Positions 56,117 through 64,000 of a stretch of DNA of 64,000 nucleotides are shown piece after piece; position 1 is the stretch's first letter, and every line of letters starts with the position of its first letter. Made by a program: the position numbers and the translations under genes. This DNA is from Periconia sp. R9002 (taxonomy: Eukaryota > Ascomycota > Dothideomycetes > Pleosporales > Periconiaceae). The notes beneath the pieces were generated by a model, which saw only the letters and a program-made list of their open reading frames with translations, made no database searches and was not told the DNA's origin. The stretch spans positions 62,001 through 126,000 of the forward strand of contig JAMAHW010000076.1 in NCBI GenBank assembly GCA_023627715.1, written 5' to 3'.

Positions 56117-57846
56117 TTAGATATCTGTGCCTGGAGGCGTAGTAGACTCCTGCGCCTCCGCCTGATCAAGTTCCTCAAAGAGGGCGATGATTTGGCTGGT
56201 GGTTCGAGTTGGGTTAGTTAACGGAACAGGAAGCAGCGGGAGGGAGGAAAGGTTAGGGGAGATGTACTCAGGATCTCCGTCATCATCCAACAATTGGCGA
56301 AGGCGAGCCTCGACGTTTGATGAGCTCGGACGGCGACGGGGTTCCATTGGGGAATCATCATTGTCTTCGTCCTCATCGTTGTCGTTGTCGTCGTCGTCGT
56401 CAAGGTCGAGGAGGTCGTCTTCTCCAAGATCATTGTTGTCGTCGTCTGGCGCGGCCTCCACACTCGACTCTCGCGACCTCAAGACGCGGCCGTACAGATC
56501 CGGGCGGCGCGTTCGCACTCCGCGAATCTCGTCTTGCGGGATCCCGACGGTGCTCCAGTGCCGGAGCTCGTGGACCGCGTACAGGTGTGCTTCGGCGATG
56601 ACTGCGATGACGGGTAGGTAGCGTTGAAGGTCTGGGCTCTCGGCGATGACTATCTCGTCGCGCAGCATTCCCGCTTCAACGCCGAGTAAGGTGCTGCGTC
56701 GGGTTTGGGCTGTTTCGACGAAGGAGCCGGGTGAGGGGGCGCGAGTGGGCTCCGGGGTGTTGTTCAGTTCATGGACCGCGCGGAGGTAGCGTTGGTTGGC
56801 GGAGATGATGGCGTTAGTCTTGGGGTTTTGGTGCTGTGGCTAGGTTAGAATCTCTCCGTCTCGGTTTCCAGAGAGGAGGGCATGAGGAGTTAGAGTGGTC
56901 CGGGTGTACATACCCAGTAGAGGATATCAAGATCGTGGTTTATAAAGCTTGCGCCTACGTAGAATTTCAGCTCGCCCCAAGTCTGGTCCCACGTCACGTA
57001 TGTATCGAACCCCATGGAGCGCATGTAGTAGCAGAACTTGAGAGCTTGCATAGCCGTGGGGGTTCCAGTTTTGGGTTCGATGCGACGGGTGAAGAAGGCG
57101 GCCTTTGCAGAAGTCAAACAGTCGGCTGGATACGATTTGAGGTACTGCAACACTTCAACTACCGTTGGCACAGAATGGGTCAGTAGTGTTAATTGGTGGA
57201 TGGATACCAAGGGAAACGACACATACGCTGTGCTCGGACATAGCTTAGTGTTCGATACTCATCTGGATTCTCTCTGTACGAGAGCTTCGGAAGCTCTGTC
57301 GTAATCGTGACAACAGTCTTTCGAGTAAGTGGTCGAAAACCAACAGGAGCCCGCGTCAGGGCGAGCTCCATGTCCCTCGGGGGCCGGGTCTCAAAGTAAC
57401 CAGGTTGCTGAATCCTCATGTCTGGAATGACGTTCCTGAACCCTAAGCGCACGCAAAAGTTTACCAGGTCAGTAATATATATCATCGTGGAGCTCCCACG
57501 TTTCCAAGGTTTGAAAGCTTCAGACGGGGTTGCCGAGCTTGCGAAATCACTCACTCGTTGTATGGGCGCGCCCAGGTCGACTGTGGAAAGAAACGCGAGG
57601 CGTCTCGCCGATCTCTTCCATCACGCCGGACAACTGATTCACTACCCCGGATAATCGGCCGCTGAGATGTTGAAGACGTCCACCAAGCTGTCCAACAGTA
57701 TCATGATCCGGCAAATCATGAAATGGTCCACCAGGCGCGAATAGCTGATCGATTGCTTCAGGCGAACTGGGAGCGCTTCCCGAGAACTCAAGTCGAAGAA
57801 ATGGAAATGCGGTTATGCGGAGGTCAGGAAGCTCCTCCTCGGACAT
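56117..57846 (-). CDS. uncharacterised protein with acidic C-terminal tract
   Basis: Four exons (57555-57846, 57227-57442, 56914-57158, 56117-56839) in consistent phase give 491 residues. Donors are GTGAGT or GTATGT, and branch sites of the CTGAC/CTAAC type precede the acceptors. The first exon resembles a folding unit with a helix of alternating Leu (VGQLGGRLQHLSGRLSGVVN). Exons 2-3 carry what looks like a globular domain (FETRPPRDMELALTRAPVGF, then AKAAFFTRRIEPKTGTPTAM and FDTYVTWDQTWGELKFYVGA). The last exon starts with a helical stretch and ends with a long Asp/Glu run and a short Leu-rich tail. I do not recognise the family. The multi-exon structure and conserved-looking aromatic residues argue for a real gene. 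It shares no motif with its neighbours. Confidence 0.65.
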
Positions 57847-58252
57847 TCTCAACGAGGCTTGTGAGTGCTCAAGGTTGGAAGTGGCAGGCGTGGTCGTGGG
57901 GTGTGAGGAAAGAGTGAGCGGGGTTGGTGCAAGAGTGCAGTTATATATCGAAAAAGGAAATTACGAGCAGTGCCAAGACATAGGTGAGAGACAGGCACCA
58001 GCAAGTGAGCGACGCGTTGTTATATAGTGAGAGGGGCGCGGCAGAGCAAGTGAGAGAGAGGCTGCCTGCATGTAAACAAACAACAAACGGTGGGCGTTAT
58101 GGACGATGGAGGCCACGGTCGACGAATGAGAAGCCTTGAATACACTGTGAATTGCTATAACTCTGAATTGACCTCTTTCTTTGCCAAACTATCTTTTCTT
58201 GCATCATTACCAAACTGTCTAGGCGAATTATGCCTTTCGTCGTCTTCTCCGC
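57847..58252. other. intergenic
   Basis: 406 bp between two minus-strand genes; no gene seen. Confidence 0.45.
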
Positions 58253-58591
58253 TCATAGCAGTTGCGGACCCAGGTAAACGCGTCTATTCCGATGTGACCC
58301 AAAGCCTTTATCTTGATATATCCTACCCATTTCTTTGATGCTTTCGTTGAAAAGCCGTGCGTTGGTAGCACTGTCGAAGTCGTAGGCGACGTCACCCCTG
58401 GCGGCGGCCCTGACTCTTAGAAGTCCCTTGGGCATGGGCAAGAACACCCAGTTGGATTGCTGATCGTCCAGAATTCGGCCTTGCTTGCAGCGTGATTGGA
58501 AATACGAAGCTTCGTTGGCATTTGGAAACACAAGGACAGGTTCCAAGGGAACCACAGAGAGGAAAGATGAGATGATGACTGGTGGTGGCAT
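58253..58591 (-). CDS. small uncharacterised protein, upstream exons unresolved
   Basis: From the ATG at 58591 the frame encodes 112 residues (MPPPVIISSFLSVVPLEPVL to GSHRNRRVYLGPQLL). A fold with alternating strands and a helix is suggested, and there is no recognised domain. The frame is open further upstream to a strong-looking acceptor, CTAG at about 58614, preceded by ACTAAC, so the true gene probably has one or more 5' exons. Candidate pieces lie near 58670-58760 and 58840-58956 (a frame beginning MPSKASCTQL), but I could not find a donor that keeps phase. The model is therefore a partial one. Confidence 0.4.
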   Translation of the reverse strand: MPPPVIISSFLSVVPLEPVLVFPNANEASYFQSRCKQGRILDDQQSNWVFLPMPKGLLRVRAAARGDVAYDFDSATNARLFNESIKEMGRIYQDKGFGSHRNRRVYLGPQLL

Positions 58592-59614
58592 GTTTGCGGG
58601 ATCTCTGGACACCTAGCATCGTTAGTGTTTTGATTCTTCACAAGAAACATTGAAAGCTCACTAATCTCTTTTTTGGATATCACTAGGTATAAGTATGGAT
58701 GGTTTGACTTGAATGGAGTTGCTGGACGTTACGATCTCTATGTACACGCACAAGTAGGCCGGAGTCTAGATATATATGTCGCGACCCACCAGTTCACCGG
58801 TAGATGAAAACAAATCTGGAATAGGATCATTACCGCCTTTCCTGAAAGTTCAATGAGCAATATCTCAATGATATCAGTAGATTGTAGCGGTGTGGGGTCG
58901 TTCTGGTTTGGTGGCGCAGTTGGGCGCAGTTGGGTGCAGGATGCCTTGGAAGGCATCCACGCCGCAAGAGGTTAGCGTACTCCCACTTCAAATGACTTCA
59001 TCTCCACTCCCAGACTTGCACCTGGCAGAAGAACACTGGTCCACAGTTGAGAGACATCAATATCTGTGGTTTGGGATGGCCAATCATTGTTTTAGTCACA
59101 GAGAGGTCGTGGTTGACCTTTGTGATGCGACAGCAGAATCACAGTCCTCTTCTGATTACCCTACAAATATGCATCAAGTTTGAAGTTTGGCTTGTCTTCG
59201 CAAACCATCAATTGATCTAAGTCATGTGCAGTGTCAACATCAGAAGGCAACTTGAATGGCACGGAGCGTCATTGATGAAGGGAGGGACGTACATACATAT
59301 ATGTAGGTAAACGATACATAGATGTATGCATAATTCAATTAACACTCGATCACTAAATCAACAGGAATCTAAAATATAGGAATCTAAAATACAGGGTATG
59401 TACAGATAATGTTTTGGGGTGAAAGAAGTCCTTCAATTCCACTTAAAGGTGAAGAGTTGATGACGAGCAAATCAATTGGTCGGCCTTCACTGGGCAAACA
59501 CGTTCCTCCTTTGCTATAACACCACCTCCAAAACCCCACTCCAGCCTCTTTCCGCAACGCGCAACTTACCTCCACCTCAAACAACACGCGGAGAGAAGGC
59601 TGGATATTCATATT
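58592..59614. other. divergent intergenic region
   Basis: About 1 kb. The left part may hold 5' exons of the preceding minus-strand gene; otherwise no gene seen. ATATAT and TACATA runs occur near 59290-59330. Confidence 0.4.
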
Positions 59615-60391
59615 ATGTCTATGCCACCATTTACTACACTCACCCTACCAGCCATCTCCTACCGCCGTTTGCCGACGATGTCCTCACCCATTTCACCTTC
59701 CCTACCCGGCCAACACCTACCATCTTGCATCAAAACTCCGCCATGGGTCAAAGATGTCCCCTCTCAGCCTTTCAAACAACACGCCCCTCTTTTGACGCTT
59801 GAGAACGCCATCCTTATCAATACGCCCTTCGTAGGACCCTACTATACTTCCCCGCCATCTGCCCCTTCTACACCCCCAGAACCCCCTCCACTCCCGCTGC
59901 GGACACCGCACCCCACATCCTCACGATCCTCGTCGCAACACCGCCTTGATAACAACATTCGGAACCCAAATATGCAGAACAAAAACAATACCAACAACCA
60001 CGACCTCCCTCCTCAAACGGCTCTAGCAGTCTTTGCGCGCTTCGCCTACACATTCCCCCCATACTTCACTGTACAACCTCCTGAGAACCTCTGGCTCGCC
60101 ATTCGTGAAATTTATACCTGCCCGCACGGGCGCGATAACCGACGCTCTGTGTCGCTCAAGTGGGTCCGGTACATTGAATACGCCGCCTTTTTGGAGGATT
60201 GGTGCGCCCGGCCGGGCAATCAGGTCTGGGAGCCGAAGCGGGAGTTCAAACCCGACAATTGTGAGGGTGGGGCGGAGCTGCTGGATGTGAAAAAAGTTTG
60301 GCGGGCTTGGGATGAGTATGTTGATTTTGGTGAAGTGAGCGTTGTTGAAGGGAATGGAGTGGGTTCTGGGGGAGAGAGGAACGAGGGATGA
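59615..60391 (+). CDS. hypothetical protein
   Basis: A single exon of 258 residues from the ATG at 59615 (an in-frame ATG at 59621 is equally possible). Residues 1-120 are Pro/Ser-rich and disordered. From about residue 135 a folded-looking part begins, ALAVFARFAYTFPPYFTVQP, then ENLWLAIREIYTCPHGRD, KWVRYIEYAAFLEDWCARPG and VKKVWRAWDEYVDFGEVSV. It is rich in Trp and Tyr as a globular domain would be. I do not recognise a family. The contrast between a low-complexity head and a well-formed aromatic-rich tail supports a real gene. Confidence 0.55.
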   Translation: MSMPPFTTLTLPAISYRRLPTMSSPISPSLPGQHLPSCIKTPPWVKDVPSQPFKQHAPLLTLENAILINTPFVGPYYTSPPSAPSTPPEPPPLPLRTPHPTSSRSSSQHRLDNNIRNPNMQNKNNTNNHDLPPQTALAVFARFAYTFPPYFTVQPPENLWLAIREIYTCPHGRDNRRSVSLKWVRYIEYAAFLEDWCARPGNQVWEPKREFKPDNCEGGAELLDVKKVWRAWDEYVDFGEVSVVEGNGVGSGGERNEG

Positions 60392-60826
60392 ATATGAGAG
60401 CAGAGTGAGATGAGGATGGGGAATATTGGATAGATAGTTCTTGCGAAGCTGGATTGAGCATCAAATGGATATATCCACAATCGCACACGTGAATACTACC
60501 TCGGCAATCCACACTCCCAAGCCCAGAGATCAATACTCTAGTCTTCATCTAATCTGTTAAGAAGCCAACTACTACAATCTACATCCTAGAAAATGCAGCA
60601 CATACAAGAAATACAGCAGAAGTCAAGCCAACCATCATTACACACCACTACCCTACCACGTCCAAAAATATTCTTCTAAGAACCCCCCTCTGCTGCCAAC
60701 ACCCCAGCCCCCCTAACCTACCATCTTCCAAGCTCTGCGGCACGCAGATTGGAGGGTTGAAGCAACCACGGTGTTTCAAACCCCAATCCTCCCCTTTCCA
60801 TCGTTTCCCCAGCACCCCCTTTTGAA

Positions 60827-61063
60827 ATGACCCGCTTGCCGTTTCGCCCAGGAGACCTAACTGGATATCTATACACCCACATTACATCACCCGATGTCAT
60901 TTCCTACCAAGCTAGCAGCATGAACCCACGAGAAATCTGCCAGTGTGTCATTGTTGACCGAGCATCTTGGCTGGTTAGGGATACGCAACAATGGATCCAT
61001 GAGTCGGTACCAGAAGAGTTGGAAGTGGGAAGAGTGCAGGGCACTGTCATCGACTACAATTAA
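60827..61063 (+). CDS. possible small protein
   Basis: A 78-residue frame (MTRLPFRPGDLTGYLYTHIT to GRVQGTVIDYN). No domain recognised. Composition is protein-like (Trp, Tyr, Ile spread evenly), but nothing else supports it. It could be chance. Confidence 0.2.
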   Translation: MTRLPFRPGDLTGYLYTHITSPDVISYQASSMNPREICQCVIVDRASWLVRDTQQWIHESVPEELEVGRVQGTVIDYN

Positions 61064-61176
61064 AGTGTATTTCTCTTAGGGAATGATGTATAGAGTCGGA
61101 ATATGGAAAAAATGGGAGCAACAGCGATCTTAACGATAATGCTATTAATAATATATTAATATTACTATACCTTAGG

Positions 61177-61251
61177 GAAACTTCTACTTTAACGTAGAGA
61201 AACTTCTACTTTAATATAGAGAAACTTCTACTTTAACGTAGAGAAACTTCC
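61177..61251 (+). repeat. 22-bp tandem repeat, about 3.4 units
   Basis: Unit GAAACTTCTACTTTAACGTAGA repeated three times plus a partial, with one unit carrying TATAGA instead of CGTAGA. Only the first three units are close matches. Just upstream is AT-only sequence. Confidence 0.85.
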
Positions 61252-63328
61252 ACTTCACCATCAGCATCGATCTCAAAATACCAACTAGCCTAGGCGATCG
61301 ATCTCTTAGTAACAAACGACTCTACGCCCCGTGATACCGGAATCAAAGTACCTACCTCTTACTCAGCAACACTGACGTCGCGCGAACGACAAGATGGCTT
61401 CAGCACATCCACGTGGGAAAGAGTGTACATTGATGACAGCTACCTAGCTACGAGTTTCCCTACGCTACCCGCGCCCAATCTCACACCACTTTAGTTCACA
61501 GTACAGTAAGACCCCACGCCACCCCAAGAAAACCCTATGATCCCACAGCTCATCAATCTCGATCGAAACGAATTGCGCCATTGCAACGCAAAATAAGCCT
61601 GTGAAAACACATGACCGACCAAACCATGAACCCTACAAAGCGAAACGTGTGGTTCAGCGCTGACGTGAGTGCTCGCTCGTTCGTACCTGAACATGTCAGC
61701 TCAATCCTTCATTTCGTAAGTACAGGGTGGTAACGTGGCCCCGCACGCGCGCGTAGACTTTAACACGTTCGTTTACCCGCAATTTCTTTCCGAGGTGGTC
61801 TTGGTTTAAAAGTAAGACGGAGGGTGTAGGGCGGAGGATGTAGTAAGCAACCTAGACTACCTACCCAGTTACTCCGAATTGATCAATCATTTGTGATTCC
61901 TAACAATTGATTCCCTAACTACATACATACACAAACCCAGTCTACCTAGATTCCTACATCAATACGTGTAGGTACACGGATCAATGGACGTACCTATTGA
62001 TACCTAGATATTACGACGTTCCATCCCGCTTACCCCAAGCAATTCCCTATGTAATCAAGGGCGTTAAATTGTTCATCAATTAATGCTTTCTTTCTATCAT
62101 GGATGTTTTACAGCTGAACATTAACTGTTTTCCTTAGAGGAGTGTGGCTGACGCTGTTGCTGTGCCGCGGCTAACGGTGTCTCCGAACCAAAATTAAAAA
62201 ATTGCGCAGCTCGCAGCCAGCTGGTATCAACCAAACCAATACCCCAAATAAGTTTAGAATACTACCTCACAAAAACGCAAAGCGCAAACGTATTACCTAC
62301 CTACCTACCTGCCTACCTACTTGGGGAAGTAATCCTATTTCCATCGCGGCAATGCTACATACATACATACATACGTACCGTATGTACCTCAACCTTGCCT
62401 CGGATTTATTTTCGGATCTAGGTACCTAAGTAGGTATTCGGAAAAAACGCCTCGGAGACGTTTCGGCCCCGTCCGGGTTCCGGAACGTCCCGTTGTTGTC
62501 CGATGTTTTTTGTTCCGCCGTGTATGTGCTTGCTGCTGCTGCTGCGGCGGCGGCGGAGGCTTGAGGGGGGTTATCTCCGTTTGATGGGGGGTGTGTGTGT
62601 GTGGCGTAGGTACTTTTTGGGAGGATGGGGGAAGGGGAACGAGAGAGCGTGGATTGATGGTACATGTATGACAAATCCCCCCTTCGGTCAGTTGGTTAAT
62701 ACGAAGAACCGTAGGGAAAAAAAATTGTAGAAAAAAAAAGTGTGTGTGAGGGGGGGGGGGGGGTTTACTAATCACCTACTCACAATTACATACCATTCGT
62801 ATCAAATTGGTTGGTATCTCCAGCAGCTGCTTACAAAATAGAAAGATCGCTTATCCTATCCTAAATCGCAACGCGAGCGAATAAAAGAAAGAAATGGGGT
62901 AAAGAAGAACCGCTGATCTAAAATCTCTTCCGTGCAAATCTACAATCCACATTTCCACAGGTAGATACGGTAGGAGGTATGTAGATCTATCTAGCAGATC
63001 TTACACCGTACTTAGACTAAAAGTACGATTGATCGCTCATGACAGTAGGCTAGGCTAGACTAGGTAGCGGTCGGTGGACGATCGTTTTGTTTAGTAAGGA
63101 GGTCGACCGTAACATACACAAAGCGTTTGGTTTTTGAACGAACCCTTTTGTAGGCTGTAAATATTGAGATACTTGTAACGTGACGTAAACAAAACGTAAA
63201 CATTCCTCCAGCGTTACTGCCTACCTACCTAAGCATGTGCTACCTCACCTCACCTCCAACATCGTCATGCCCATATAGATACATCAATTGATACCTACAC
63301 ACACCAACCCCCATCCTACCCATCCACT

Positions 63329-64000
63329 ATGCCCTCCCCCACCCCCACACTACCCCTCAAAAACACACGCATCGTCTGCCTATCCGACACGCACAACCAG
63401 ACGCCCAAGCTGCCCAAAGGCGACGTGCTGATCCACGCGGGGGACCTGACGAACCAGGGGAGCTTGTCGGAGATGCAGAGGACGGTGGCGTGGTTGGAAA
63501 GGGCGGATTTCGAGTGCAAGGTGGTGGTTGGTGGTATGTTTTTATTTTCTTTTTTTCTTCTTTGTATTTTGCGGCAGTAGGGGATTTGGTGGGGGGATTT
63601 ATAAGGAGGATGGGTTGCGTGTGGTAGTTTGATATTGATTTGATTTGATGTGACTTGATTTGTGACGATGCTGATTTACAGGGAACCACGACATCACCCT
63701 CGACGAACCCTTTTTCCAAAACCACGGCTCACAATGGAAGTGGCCGCAGCCTCCATCCCCCTCAGCCTGTCGACAACTCCTAACCTGCTCTCCCTCCATC
63801 ACCTACCTAGAACATGAAGCAGCCGCAATCTATCTGACATCACCGGACGGACCGCACACGTGCTTCAAGATCTTCGGGAGCCCGTACTCGCCCAAGAGCC
63901 ATTCTCACGACTGGGCGTTCCAGTACGAGGCAGGACTCGGTGCAGCGAGGCTGTGGGATGCGATCCCAGACGATGCAGATATCGTGGTTACGCATACCCC
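63329..64000 (+). CDS. calcineurin-like metallophosphoesterase, 3' end beyond window
   Basis: Two exons in view, 63329-63533 and 63682 onward, joined by a 148-nt GTATGT...ACAG intron that falls exactly inside the GNH motif. The dimetal site motifs are in order: SDTHN (D-x-H), HAGDLTNQG (GD-x-x-x-x-G), GGNHD (restored by splicing), and VVTHT at the very edge as the third metal-binding His. The spacing and short N-terminus match the small MPPED/239FB-like group of ascomycetes, which hydrolyse phosphate esters, with substrates mostly unproven. No signal peptide or membrane segment. The last conserved His-x-His segment and C-terminus lie outside the window. Confidence 0.9.

Larger units (their letters stand above)
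60392..63328. other. large intergenic region with simple repeats
   Basis: 2.9 kb. It contains one weak small frame (60827-61063), a 22-bp tandem repeat, CCTA runs (62298-62322), ACAT runs (62357-62375), a (GT)n run near 62590, and an A9-GT-G12 block at 62730-62763. No well-supported gene. Confidence 0.5.

Noticed and set aside
62202..62775. Frames over the CCTA, CTG and GT repeats
   Set aside because: Low-complexity translation only (poly-Gln/Pro or poly-Leu/Arg), no gene support.
1..64000. CRISPR arrays, rRNA or tRNA genes, bacterial-type operons
   Set aside because: None seen. The repeats present are satellites, MITEs and duplications, and the genome is fungal. A covariance search could still find a tRNA I missed.

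Overview
This is nuclear DNA of a filamentous ascomycete (Pezizomycotina). The evidence is short introns (about 50-140 nt) with GTRNGY-type donors and CTAAC/CTGAC branch sites, pyrimidine-rich leaders, and fungal-only families: HET domain, Zn2Cys6 factor, FHA-forkhead and a GH3 beta-glucosidase. A Fot1/pogo transposase relic with stop codons of the RIP type also fits. I lean to Dothideomycetes or Eurotiomycetes but cannot settle the class. One run of exactly 100 N (33884-33983) marks an assembly gap.

Left part, 1-14.5 kb, ordinary gene-rich DNA: a GMC oxidoreductase cut by the window edge, a GNAT acetyltransferase, complex I subunit NDUFS5, an FHA-forkhead cell-cycle factor and a secreted GH3 beta-glucosidase. 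All but NDUFS5 are on the minus strand.

Middle part, about 14.5-35 kb, looks accessory. It starts with a decayed Fot1-like transposase, followed by a six-cysteine small secreted protein. Next is a tightly packed CCCH / double CbxX-type AAA+ / HET block that may be one gene, interrupted by one in-frame TAG. Then come a HET gene broken at its 5' end, a T5orf172 (GIY-YIG superfamily) protein, an unrecognised basic-tailed protein and an FHA-protein kinase. Between them lie at least four copies of a short inverted-repeat element (MITE-like), AT-rich decayed DNA, and an assembly gap beside an 8-bp satellite. HET proteins are known effectors of heterokaryon incompatibility, so this may be a self/non-self recognition neighbourhood. 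That function is inferred from families and clustering, not shown.

Right part, 35-64 kb, returns to housekeeping genes: a Zn2Cys6 regulator, a long disordered Ser-rich protein, the splicing factor Prp45/SNW1, a small ankyrin protein, TAF11, ribosomal protein uL4 (with a GC-AG intron) and a very large dual-specificity phosphatase. Three poorly known proteins follow, and a metallophosphoesterase runs off the right edge. Intergenic DNA here carries an old 300-bp tandem duplication and a 22-bp tandem repeat.

Exon boundaries were inferred by eye from splice signals. For each multi-exon model with full exon coordinates I checked that exon lengths and phases add up.
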